Shown: positions 1 through 5,909, numbered from the stretch's first letter. The stretch: DNA of 10,725 nt from DASYTH01 sp035712165 (GCF_035712165.1 NZ_DASTBH010000230.1:1-10725); one strand, 5' to 3'. The notes: a model not told the origin generated them from the letters alone. Program-made: numbers and translations.

Positions 1-14
1 CTGTGCTGAACCAC

Positions 15-33
15 TACGTTAGAGCGCTACAAA
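15..33 (+). promoter_or_regulatory. possible promoter/operator upstream of the HTH gene
   Basis: TACGTT at 15-20 fits a TANNNT -10 hexamer. It overlaps an imperfect 14-bp palindrome at 19-32 built on AGCGCT (10 of 14 positions symmetric), a shape used by LacI-type operators. Any -35 would lie at or beyond the left window edge, so this is only a suggestion. The site could belong to the HTH gene at 57 or to an upstream gene that is not visible. Confidence 0.2.
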
Positions 34-56
34 CTCGATGACGGGAGGAATATGCG

Positions 57-587
57 ATGCTCTCGGCGCACTCGTTCGGAGCTTTAATACGCCGCCAGCG
101 CAAGGCGCTCGACCTGACCCAGGCCGCGCTTGCGCAGCACGTCGGCTGCGCCGAGTCGCTCATCCGGAAGATCGAGGCCGAGGAGCGCCGACCCTCGCGC
201 CAGGTCGCCGAGCGCCTGGCCGATGCGCTGCGAATCGCGCCCGAGCAACGCGAGCTGTTCGTCCAGATCGCGCGCGGCGAGCGCGCCGCCGATCAGTTCA
301 GATTAACCCAGCAGCCGCTGTCGTGGCCGGCGGCCCAGCCGGAAGCCTACCTACCATCGACGCTGCCCACGCCGCTCACCCCGCTGGTCGGGGCGGCGGC
401 CCTCGCGGTGCTCGCCGCGACCCTTTCCGGACTGTCGAAGGCCGAAGTGGAGCGGATCTGGTTACCGTTCACGGTGTGGCTGGTGGCCGGCGCCGCGCTG
501 CTGCCGGCGCCCGGCCGCCGGGGTTGGCTCGCCGCCGGGGTGGTGCTCGCCCTCGTGATGAACCACGTCCTGCTGACGAACTGGTGA
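57..587 (+). CDS. Xre-type HTH protein with C-terminal membrane helices
   Basis: This 176-residue protein begins with a Cro/C1-type helix-turn-helix domain, about residues 7-70. The stretch KALDLTQAALAQHVGCAES gives helices 2-3, followed by IRKIEAEERRPSRQ, wording typical of the HTH module at the front of large actinobacterial and chloroflexal regulators. Instead of a large effector domain, it continues through a linker (71-105) into three hydrophobic segments, about 108-125, 134-150 and 156-173. The ATG at 57 has a good Shine-Dalgarno sequence (GGGAGGA, 43-49). The stop lies 4 bp before the response regulator gene at 592, so the two are very likely cotranscribed. I infer a membrane-tethered DNA-binding regulator that works with, or regulates, the following two-component system. 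No specific family name is recognised. The HTH assignment is secure; the function is not. Confidence 0.9.
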   Translation: MLSAHSFGALIRRQRKALDLTQAALAQHVGCAESLIRKIEAEERRPSRQVAERLADALRIAPEQRELFVQIARGERAADQFRLTQQPLSWPAAQPEAYLPSTLPTPLTPLVGAAALAVLAATLSGLSKAEVERIWLPFTVWLVAGAALLPAPGRRGWLAAGVVLALVMNHVLLTNW

Positions 588-591
588 TCGC

Positions 592-1275
592 ATGCCGAAC
601 GTGCTCGTGGTCGACGACGACCTGACCGTGCGGGACGTCGTGCGCCGGTATCTGGAGCGCGGCGGGCATCGGGTGGCGCTGGCCGACAACGGCGAGGAGG
701 CGTTGCGCTGGGTCGCCGAGCATCAGCCGGACCTGGTCGTGCTCGACCTGATGCTGCCCGGCATGGACGGCCTGGAGGTGTGCCGGCGGCTGCGGGCGCG
801 CAGCGCCGTTCCGGTGGTCATGCTCACCGCGCTGGGCGAGGAGGAGAACCGGATCGCCGGGCTGGAGCTCGGGGCCGACGACTACGTGACCAAACCGTTC
901 AGCCCCAAGGAGTTGGCCCTGCGGGTGGCGTCGGTGCTGCGCCGCGCCCAGGCCGCCGCGCCGCGCGGCGCGGCGGCGGACCTGGCCGACGGCGACCTGG
1001 TGCTCGACGTCGCCGGGCACCGGGCGAGCCTGTCCGGCGTCCCGCTGGCGCTCACCACCCGGGAGTTCGACCTGCTGGTGTTCCTGATGGCCAACCCGGG
1101 CGAGGCGTTCACCCGGGAGCAGTTGCTGGACCGGGTATGGGGCTGGGACTTCGGCGACCAGTCCACGGTGACCGTCCACGTGCGACGGTTGCGGGAGAAG
1201 ATCGAGGCCACACCGGCGAAACCACGCCGGATCGTGACCGTGTGGGGAGTTGGGTACCGCTATGACCACAGCTGA
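592..1275 (+). CDS. OmpR/PhoB-family response regulator
   Basis: This 227-residue protein has a receiver domain (about 1-118) and a winged-helix DNA-binding domain (about 128-225). The acidic pocket is D8-D9-D10, the phospho-acceptor is D52 (in VVLDLMLPGMDG), the switch residue is T79 and the conserved lysine is K101 (in DDYVTKPF). The effector domain ends in the usual wing sequence VTVWGVGYRYD. All catalytic positions are intact, so this should be a phosphorylation-dependent transcription factor. ATG 592 follows the HTH gene by 4 bp, and the 3' end overlaps the kinase gene by 14 bp, so translation is probably coupled. Its chromosomal position, upstream of moaB2 and mscL, corresponds to mprA in mycobacteria. 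I do not assign that name because the paired kinase has a different architecture. Confidence 0.97.
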   Translation: MPNVLVVDDDLTVRDVVRRYLERGGHRVALADNGEEALRWVAEHQPDLVVLDLMLPGMDGLEVCRRLRARSAVPVVMLTALGEEENRIAGLELGADDYVTKPFSPKELALRVASVLRRAQAAAPRGAAADLADGDLVLDVAGHRASLSGVPLALTTREFDLLVFLMANPGEAFTREQLLDRVWGWDFGDQSTVTVHVRRLREKIEATPAKPRRIVTVWGVGYRYDHS

Positions 1276-2347
1276 CCCGCCCACCGGAGCCCAACCGCCC
1301 GGCGTGATCGGGTCGAACGAGACGCTCGGCCAGATGCTCGAGCATGCCTGGCACATCCTGCCGGTGGTGCTGGCCCTGACCGTTCCGGTTCTGCTGGCCG
1401 GGCTGCTGCTGCTCTACCTGGTGCGCAAGGGATCGCTGGGCACCACGCTGACCGTGCTGGTGCTCGTGCCGATGGCCGCGACGGTGATCGGGGTGGTCGG
1501 GGTCAGCGGGTTCATGTTCAACGACACGCTGACCACGATGCTGCTGGTGTTCCTGCTCGTGGTGCTGGTGACCGTGCCGGTGGCGGTGCTGCTCGGCCGG
1601 GTCATCGCCCGGCGCAGCGTCTGGGAACGCGAGGCGCGGGACCGGGAGCGCGCCGCCGAGGCGTCCCGGCGGGAGCTGGTCGCCTGGATCAGCCACGACC
1701 TGCGCACCCCGCTGGCCGGCATCCGGGCGATGAGCGAGGCCCTGGCCGACGGGGTGGTCAGCGAGCCGGCCGAGGTCACCGACTACGCCCAGCGGATCGG
1801 CGTGGAGACCCGGCGCCTGTCCGGGATGGTGGACGACCTGTTCGAGCTGTCCCGGATCACCGCGGGCGCGCTGCGGCTGACCATGTCCGAGGTGCCGCTG
1901 CAGGACGTGGTCGCCGACGCCCTGGTGACCCAGGTGCCGTTGGCGCAACGCAAGCGGGTCCGGGTGCTGGCCAACGCCGAGGGCTGGCCGGTGGTCATCG
2001 GCAGCGATCCGGAGCTGGGCCGGATCGTGTGCAACCTGGTGTCCAACGCGATCCGGCACACCCCGCCGGAGGGCACCGTGGCCGTCCAGGTCGGCATCGA
2101 CGGCACGCAGGCCGTGCTCGCGGTCGACGACTCCTGCGGCGGCATCCCCGAGGCCGAACTGGCCCGGGTCTTCGACGTCGCCTTCCGCGGCGCCCCGGCC
2201 CGCACCCCCACCGCCGAACCGGTCGGCGCGGGCCTCGGCCTGGCCATCGCCAAGGGCCTGGTCGAGGCGCACCGCGGCTCGATCGACGCGCACAACCACG
2301 GCCCCGGCTGCCGGTTCGAGGTCCGCCTGCCGCTGGCGCCGGTCTAG
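1262..2347 (+). CDS. sensor histidine kinase, three TM helices, no evident sensor domain
   Basis: This 361-residue kinase is the partner of the preceding response regulator. After a 30-residue N-terminus come hydrophobic helices at about 31-54, 62-86 and 92-114, joined by loops of only a few residues. The charges around them suggest an outside N-terminus and a cytoplasmic catalytic part. No HAMP domain is apparent; a charged helix (117-140) leads straight to the H box WISHDLRTPL, with the phospho-accepting histidine at 145. The N box holds N258 and N262, and G2 is GAGLGLAIAKG. The G1 box reads DSCGGIP rather than DxGxGIP, a variant I recall in other actinobacterial kinases. I chose ATG 1262, overlapping the regulator by 14 bp; an in-frame TTG at 1250 is possible but leaves no room for a ribosome site. 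The short loops imply sensing within or at the membrane, or through a partner such as the HTH membrane protein. Confidence 0.95.
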   Translation: MTTADPPTGAQPPGVIGSNETLGQMLEHAWHILPVVLALTVPVLLAGLLLLYLVRKGSLGTTLTVLVLVPMAATVIGVVGVSGFMFNDTLTTMLLVFLLVVLVTVPVAVLLGRVIARRSVWEREARDRERAAEASRRELVAWISHDLRTPLAGIRAMSEALADGVVSEPAEVTDYAQRIGVETRRLSGMVDDLFELSRITAGALRLTMSEVPLQDVVADALVTQVPLAQRKRVRVLANAEGWPVVIGSDPELGRIVCNLVSNAIRHTPPEGTVAVQVGIDGTQAVLAVDDSCGGIPEAELARVFDVAFRGAPARTPTAEPVGAGLGLAIAKGLVEAHRGSIDAHNHGPGCRFEVRLPLAPV

Positions 2348-3411
2348 CGCGCGCCCAACGGCCGCACCGGCTCGCGCAGCGGGTCGGTGGCGAACGCGGC
2401 CACCCCGTCGGCGAAGGAGACCGCGGCCCGGAAGCCGAGCAGTTCCCGGGCCCGGGCCGGGTCGGCGACCACGTGCCGCACGTCGCCGGGCCGGGCGCCG
2501 CCGGCGACTCGCGGTTGCGGGCCGCCGCACGCGGCCGCCAGCGTCGCGGCCAGCTCGCCGACCGTGTGCGGCTCGCCCGAGCACACGTTGACCGCGACCA
2601 GCGCGCCGGGCGTCCCGGCGGTCTCCATCGCCCGGACGTTGGCCAGCGCCACGTCCGAGACGTGCACGAAGTCGCGGCGCTGCCGGCCGTCCTCGAGCAC
2701 GGCCGGCGGTTCGCCCCGCTCCAGCGCGGACCGGAACAGCGACGCCACCCCGGCGTAGGGCGTGTCGCGCGGCATCCGCGGGCCGTAGACGTTGTGGTAG
2801 CGCAAGGCCCAGACCTCGCCCCCGGTCTGCCTTGCCCAGGCCGCCGCCAGGAGTTCCTGCGCGGCCTTGGTCGCCGCATAGGTGCTGCGCGGGTCCATCG
2901 GCGCGTCCTCGGGCACCAGGCCGGGCGCCAGTTCGCCGCCGCAGCGCGGGCAGCGGGGCTCGAACCGCCCGGCCGCGACGTCCGCCGGCAGCCGGGCGCC
3001 CGGGCGCACCACGCCGTGCGCCGGGCAGCGGTACCGGCCCTCGCCGTAGACCACCATCGACGAGGCCAGCACCAGCCGGCCCACCCCGGCCGCGTGCATC
3101 GCGGCGAGCAGCACGGCGGTGCCGTAGTCGTTGTGCGCCACGTACTCCGGCGCGTCGGACGGGTCGAGGCCGTGGCCGACGACGGCCGCCTGATGGCACA
3201 CCACGTCCACCCCGCGCAGCAGCCCGGCCAACCGGCCGGCGTCCCGGACGTCGCCGCGCACCAGGCCGTGCCGCGCGCTGTAGTCCGGCGGGCGACCGTG
3301 CGCCTGGGGCAGCAGATTGTCCAGCGGCACCGGCTCGTGGCCGCGTTCGGCGAGCAGATCGGCGACGTGCGAGCCGACGAACCCGGCTCCGCCCGTGATC
3401 AACACGCGCAT
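2344..3411 (-). CDS. NAD-dependent nucleotide-sugar epimerase/dehydratase (extended SDR) with Cys/His insertion
   Basis: This 355-residue protein is an extended short-chain dehydrogenase/reductase. The NAD-binding motif GGAGFVG is at residues 7-13, an acidic residue follows the second strand (D31), the catalytic serine lies in LASSMVVYGEG (117-118), and the active-site pair is Y178/K182 (YAATK). Between the serine and the tyrosine it carries an insertion with C129, H132, C154 and C157 (CPAHG and CPRCGG), spaced like a zinc knuckle. I recall a similar insertion in proteins annotated as dTDP-L-rhamnose 4-epimerase or related UDP/dTDP-sugar epimerases, so a 4-epimerase of an envelope or antibiotic sugar is likely; the substrate cannot be read from sequence. 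ATG 3411 is preferred over an upstream in-frame start because the GxxGxxG motif then begins at residue 7 and a -10-like hexamer lies just upstream. It is transcribed toward the kinase gene and shares the CTAG stop with it. Confidence 0.92.
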   Translation of the reverse strand: MRVLITGGAGFVGSHVADLLAERGHEPVPLDNLLPQAHGRPPDYSARHGLVRGDVRDAGRLAGLLRGVDVVCHQAAVVGHGLDPSDAPEYVAHNDYGTAVLLAAMHAAGVGRLVLASSMVVYGEGRYRCPAHGVVRPGARLPADVAAGRFEPRCPRCGGELAPGLVPEDAPMDPRSTYAATKAAQELLAAAWARQTGGEVWALRYHNVYGPRMPRDTPYAGVASLFRSALERGEPPAVLEDGRQRRDFVHVSDVALANVRAMETAGTPGALVAVNVCSGEPHTVGELAATLAAACGGPQPRVAGGARPGDVRHVVADPARARELLGFRAAVSFADGVAAFATDPLREPVRPLGAR

Positions 3412-3418
3412 GACCCCG

Positions 3419-3424
3419 ACGCTA
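3419..3424 (-). promoter_or_regulatory. -10 element for a leaderless epimerase mRNA
   Basis: On the minus strand TAGCGT fits TANNNT and stands 7 nt before the ATG at 3411. There is no clear Shine-Dalgarno sequence; transcription would start at or next to the start codon. No -35 match is evident. Confidence 0.4.
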
Positions 3425-3433
3425 GGCCGGTAT

Positions 3434-3456
3434 GGCACGGATCCGGCACGGATTCC
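3434..3456. repeat. tandem 11-bp direct repeat in the divergent promoter region
   Basis: GGCACGGATCC (3434-3444) is followed immediately by GGCACGGATTCC (3445-3456). The period of 11 bp is close to one helical turn, which would place two identical faces on the same side of DNA. It lies about 10-30 bp upstream of the epimerase -10 hexamer, the usual place for an activator or repressor site. The 166-bp gap (3412-3577) also serves the moaB2-like gene, so either gene could be controlled. No known operator matches. Confidence 0.35.
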
Positions 3457-3565
3457 GGCGGACGTCACCGAACGGTCATATCCGGGCGTCCGCTGCGGCG
3501 TCGTCGTGCGGTCGGCCGCGGTTACTCGTTCATGCCGTCAGATTCGTCCGATCATGAGGGGCCGC

Positions 3566-3571
3566 TACGGT
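3566..3571 (+). promoter_or_regulatory. -10 element for a leaderless moaB2-like mRNA
   Basis: TACGGT is separated from the ATG at 3578 by exactly 6 nt, so transcription should begin at the A of the start codon. A poor -35 candidate (TTCGTC, 3543-3548) sits 17 bp upstream. No Shine-Dalgarno sequence is present at a usable distance. Confidence 0.5.
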
Positions 3572-3577
3572 TGTCCC

Positions 3578-4084
3578 ATGGAACGCAGCGCGCAGCGGCT
3601 TGGCCGGGCTCTGATCGTGATCGTGGACGACAAGGTGGCGCATGGGGAGCACGAGGACACGGTGGGCGCGCTGGTCGTCGAACTGCTCGAGGAAGCCGGG
3701 TTCATCGTCGACGGGGTGGTGCCGGTGGCCGGGGAGACCGTCGACATCCGCAACGCGTTGAACACCGCCGTGATCGGCGGGGCCGACCTGGTGGTGACCG
3801 TGGGTGGCACCGGGGTCTCGCCCCGCGACGTCACCCCGGACGCCACCCTGGGCGTGCTGGACCGGCCGATCCCGGGCATCGCCGAGGCGCTGCGCTCGTC
3901 CGGTCTCGCGGCCGGAGCGGTCGACGCGGGGATCTCGCGGGGGCTGGTCGGCGTGTCCGGCAGCACGCTCGTGGTCAACCTGGCCGGCTCGCGCGCCGCT
4001 GTCCGGGACGGCATGGCCACGCTGTCCTCGCTGGTGCCCTACGTGATCGGCGAACTGTCCGGATTGGACGAAATGAGCCGGTGA
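3578..4084 (+). CDS. moaB2: MoaB2/MogA-fold molybdenum-cofactor-family protein
   Basis: This 168-residue protein spans the whole MogA/MoaB fold. The family signature is VTVGGTGVSPRDVTPDAT (about 73-90), and the second conserved stretch is STLVVNLAGSRAAVRDGM (129-146). MogA/MoaB enzymes adenylylate molybdopterin before molybdate insertion. However, DIRNALNTAVIGGADLVVTV and the serine-containing LAGSR in place of a proline-rich PGSP match what I recall of mycobacterial MoaB2 (Rv0984), which has been reported to bind the housekeeping sigma factor. A role outside cofactor synthesis is therefore plausible. ATG 3578 fits the leaderless -10 at 3566; an in-frame ATG at 3554 has no ribosome site. The stop overlaps the next start codon (GTGA). 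No other molybdopterin synthesis gene is nearby apart from the equally atypical MoeA paralogue at 7506. Confidence 0.9.
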   Translation: MERSAQRLGRALIVIVDDKVAHGEHEDTVGALVVELLEEAGFIVDGVVPVAGETVDIRNALNTAVIGGADLVVTVGGTGVSPRDVTPDATLGVLDRPIPGIAEALRSSGLAAGAVDAGISRGLVGVSGSTLVVNLAGSRAAVRDGMATLSSLVPYVIGELSGLDEMSR

Positions 4085-4248
4085 ACGGCGAACCGGAGCC
4101 CGACCGCCCGCCGCGCCGCCGCCGCGACCTCGACGAGATCTTCGGCGACGTGCTCCCGGACACCACCGCCGACGAGCGCGATCCCGACACCCCGCCGCCG
4201 GACGACGACTGGTACCACCGCAACCGCCCACCCCACCACGACCGCTAG
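4081..4248 (+). CDS. small acidic, proline-rich protein coupled to the MoaB2-like gene
   Basis: This frame encodes 55 residues and starts with a GTG whose GTGA overlaps the upstream TGA by 4 bp, the classic arrangement for translational coupling. The protein has a basic patch PPRRRRDLDEI, a central FGDVLPDTTADERDPD and a C-terminal DDDWYHRNRPPHH. I recall similar short proteins with an FGDVLP core and a PPHH ending in other actinomycetes, but no function is known to me. There are no membrane helices, cysteines or recognised domains; it is likely disordered, with a possible short helix at DLDEIFGDVL. Its stop is followed at once by a hairpin, which fits the end of a two-gene operon. Coding status rests on the coupling, the third-position GC bias and the apparent conservation. 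Confidence 0.72.
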   Translation: MNGEPEPDRPPRRRRDLDEIFGDVLPDTTADERDPDTPPPDDDWYHRNRPPHHDR

Positions 4249-4269
4249 GGCGGGCTCGTCGTCCCGCCC
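4248..4269 (+). terminator. hairpin terminator after the moaB2 operon
   Basis: A perfect 7-bp stem GGGCGGG (4248-4254) / CCCGCCC (4263-4269) with an 8-nt loop begins at the last base of the stop codon. No T-run follows, as is common for actinobacterial terminators. The rest of the convergent gap (4270-4355) shows nothing else. Confidence 0.55.
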
Positions 4270-4355
4270 AACCGCCACCTCAGGGGACCGTGACGGCACC
4301 CAGCCACAACCCACCCGCGATCCGCACCTTCCCCCGGGAACGCGACGACCGCATC

Positions 4356-4375
4356 AAAATCCCGGAGCGGCGGGA
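4356..4375 (-). terminator. intrinsic terminator after mscL
   Basis: Read on the minus strand, a 5-bp stem TCCCG/CGGGA with a 6-nt loop (4360-4375) is followed by TTTT (4359-4356). It starts 3 bp after the mscL stop codon. The stem is short but well placed, and it faces the terminator of the convergent moaB2 operon. Confidence 0.5.
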
Positions 4376-4378
4376 CAG

Positions 4379-4798
4379 TTACCGGTTGCGCGGCGCCGGC
4401 TGGTGTAGCTGCTGCTGCTCGCGCAGCAGGTCCCGGATCTCGATCAGCAGGTCGGTGTCGCTGGGCTTGTTCGGCGGGGGCTCCTCGCCCCGGGCCCGGC
4501 GTTCCTCGAGCTTCTTCATCGGCAGCACGATCACGAAGTAGATCACCAGGGCGACGGTGAGGAAGGTGATCACCGCGGTCAGGATGGCGCCGAAGTCGAG
4601 TACGGTCTTCGGGTTGCCCGAGACGAGCTGCACCGCCCAGCCGATCTCGTTGCCCCCGCCGAACGCCGCCACCAGCGGGTTGATCAGCCGCTCCACGATA
4701 GCGGTCACCACCCCGGTGAAGGCGGTACCGATCACCACCGCGACGGCAAGGTCGATCACGTTGCCGCGCATGATGAATTCCTTGAAACCCTTCAGCAC
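4379..4798 (-). CDS. mscL: large-conductance mechanosensitive channel MscL
   Basis: This 139-residue protein matches MscL over its full length. It has an amphipathic N-terminal helix (MLKGFKEFIMRGNV), TM1 at about 15-42 containing the pore constriction sequence (VIDLAVAVVIGTAFTGVV), a short periplasmic loop, TM2 at about 69-93 ending with the basic cluster PMKKLEERR, and a C-terminal cytoplasmic helix (115-130). MscL is a homopentamer that opens under membrane tension to release osmolytes during hypo-osmotic shock. The start is a GTG at 4798 with a strong Shine-Dalgarno sequence (GAGGGAG) 6 nt upstream. It follows the SAF-domain gene by 29 bp on the same strand and is probably the last gene of that operon. 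The family assignment is certain. Confidence 0.98.
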   Translation of the reverse strand: MLKGFKEFIMRGNVIDLAVAVVIGTAFTGVVTAIVERLINPLVAAFGGGNEIGWAVQLVSGNPKTVLDFGAILTAVITFLTVALVIYFVIVLPMKKLEERRARGEEPPPNKPSDTDLLIEIRDLLREQQQLHQPAPRNR

Positions 4799-4827
4799 CC
4801 CAATGCTCCCTCTTGATCGGCGTTCGG

Positions 4828-5487
4828 CTAGCGCAGCGTCACGGTGACCGGCTGGCCCAGGGCGGTGGACGCCACCCGGGTCGCAGCCTCCCGTGGCATG
4901 CCGATTACCACCAACCGGCCGTCGGTAACCCGATCGTGGTCCTCGTTTCGGACCGTGACGACGGTGACGTCGGACGCCAGCAGCACCCCGGCGCCGCCCT
5001 TCGGGTCCACCGACACGACGTCCACCCGGACGCCCGGACCGAGCAGGTCGGCGACCGCCGGGTCGGTCAGCCGGACCGGGACGGCGACGGCGTCCGGGCC
5101 GCCGGTGATCAACCGGGTGTTCTCCGGGCCGAGCAGCCGGGCGGCGGTGATCGGTTCACCGGTTCCGGCCGGGCCGGCGAGCACCCGCCCGGTCACCGCC
5201 TCGACCGCCTCGAACGCGCTGGGCGGACGCAGCGTCTCGGGCGCCCGCACGACGCGCACGTCGGTGGCGGTCAGGGCGCTGCCCGGGGCGAGATCCCGGG
5301 CCGCGACCAGCATCGGCCGGGTCGGTGGGCCGCCGCCGGGGTCCGGACGCAGGGCGAGCAGGACGGCGGCGAGCAACAGGGCGGCGGCGAGAATTCGGCG
5401 CGGCGCGAGCGCACGGGGCCAGCGGCCGCCGAGGGCGGTGCGGATCCGGTCGCGCAGGACCGGAGTGAGACGGTCGGTGATGGGCAT
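4828..5487 (-). CDS. SAF-domain / CpaB(RcpC)-like membrane protein
   Basis: This 219-residue protein has a basic cytoplasmic N-terminus, one membrane helix (about 31-47) and a proline/glycine linker. A SAF domain follows at about 59-118 (MLVAARDLAPGSALTATDV), then a C-terminal RcpC-like region (about 128-219) with VAVPVRLTDPAVADLLGPGVRVDVVSV. CpaB/RcpC proteins belong to Flp/Tad pilus assembly, but no other pilus gene is nearby. In actinomycetes this stand-alone form recurs next to mscL and the FmdB-like gene, so its role there is unknown; an extracellular polysaccharide- or peptidoglycan-contacting role is only a guess from the SAF fold. ATG 5487 is preceded by a -10-like hexamer and no Shine-Dalgarno sequence, so it may have its own leaderless transcript that continues into mscL. 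Confidence 0.85.
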   Translation of the reverse strand: MPITDRLTPVLRDRIRTALGGRWPRALAPRRILAAALLLAAVLLALRPDPGGGPPTRPMLVAARDLAPGSALTATDVRVVRAPETLRPPSAFEAVEAVTGRVLAGPAGTGEPITAARLLGPENTRLITGGPDAVAVPVRLTDPAVADLLGPGVRVDVVSVDPKGGAGVLLASDVTVVTVRNEDHDRVTDGRLVVIGMPREAATRVASTALGQPVTVTLR

Positions 5488-5493
5488 GGCCCG

Positions 5494-5499
5494 ACGCTA
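5494..5499 (-). promoter_or_regulatory. -10 element for a leaderless SAF-gene mRNA
   Basis: On the minus strand TAGCGT stands 6 nt before the ATG at 5487. It is the same hexamer as that of the epimerase gene. There is no evident -35 and no Shine-Dalgarno sequence. Confidence 0.42.
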
Positions 5500-5537
5500 G
5501 CCAGGCGCGCGTCGCCCGGCGGGCGTCAGCGCCGGCC

Positions 5538-5566
5538 TGTGGACAACCCGGGGGAGCTGTGGACAG
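5538..5566 (-). promoter_or_regulatory. pair of DnaA-box-like sites
   Basis: TGTGGACAA (5538-5546) is the exact complement of the actinobacterial DnaA box TTGTCCACA. TGTGGACAG (5558-5566) differs at one position. They have the same orientation and are spaced 20 bp start to start, about two helical turns. They sit in the 86-bp gap between the FmdB-like and SAF genes, 40-67 bp upstream of the SAF -10 hexamer. DnaA titration or DnaA control of the SAF gene and mscL is possible; chance cannot be excluded. Confidence 0.45.
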
Positions 5567-5573
5567 CCGGTGG

Positions 5574-5909
5574 TCAGGAGGCCTTGGCTGCCGGGGCCGT
5601 GCTCGAGGTGGAGGTCGTGCCCGACGAGGACGACGTGGAGCTCGACTTGTCGCTCGAGGCGCTTGTGGTCTTCGTCTCCTTCGAGCCGGAAGCACTGTCC
5701 GACGAGGACGAAGAGGCCGCCGACGGGCTCTTGGCCCGGCTGTCGGTGCGGTAGAAGCCGCTGCCCTTGAACACCACGCCGACCGAGCCGTACAGCTTGC
5801 GCAGCCGCCCGGCACACGCCGGGCACTCCGTCAGCGACGGGTCGGTGAAGGCCTGGATCTGCTCGAAGCGGTGGTCACAGGCCGTACAGGCATACTGATA
5901 GGTCGGCAC
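5574..5909 (-). CDS. FmdB-family zinc-ribbon protein, Ruc-like redox chaperone candidate
   Basis: This 111-residue protein opens with the FmdB/CxxC zinc-ribbon domain: C8-x2-C11 (YACTACDHRFE) and C29-x2-C32 (CPACAG), then the conserved VGVVFKGSGFYRTD (43-56). Residues 59-111 form a low-complexity tail of mainly Ser, Thr, Ala and Lys, surely disordered. The M. tuberculosis protein in the same genomic position (Rv0991c, Ruc) is described as a redox-regulated chaperone whose cysteines bind zinc when reduced, so a similar holdase role is a fair inference. GTG 5909 is chosen because GAGGGAG stands 5 nt upstream and the ribbon then starts at residue 1-3 (MPTYQY); an upstream in-frame ATG would overlap the CIRCE operator. 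The CIRCE element at 5933-5959 indicates HrcA repression and heat induction. Confidence 0.93.
   Translation of the reverse strand: MPTYQYACTACDHRFEQIQAFTDPSLTECPACAGRLRKLYGSVGVVFKGSGFYRTDSRAKSPSAASSSSSDSASGSKETKTTSASSDKSSSTSSSSGTTSTSSTAPAAKAS

Noticed and set aside
1109..3199. A 696-codon open frame on the minus strand
   Set aside because: It crosses the response regulator, the kinase and the epimerase in the wrong frame, is full of Arg/Gly/Pro low-complexity sequence, and has no domain. It is an artefact of high GC.
3554..3577. Earlier ATG start for the moaB2-like protein
   Set aside because: No ribosome site precedes it, and the -10-like TACGGT lies between it and the favoured ATG.
2029..4248. 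A 739-codon open frame on the plus strand
   Set aside because: Only its last 55 codons (from 4081) look like a real protein. The rest is the shadow of the kinase, epimerase and moaB2 genes.
4828..5487. A Flp/Tad pilus locus suggested by the CpaB-like protein
   Set aside because: No ATPase, prepilin, TadB/TadC or secretin gene is present around it.
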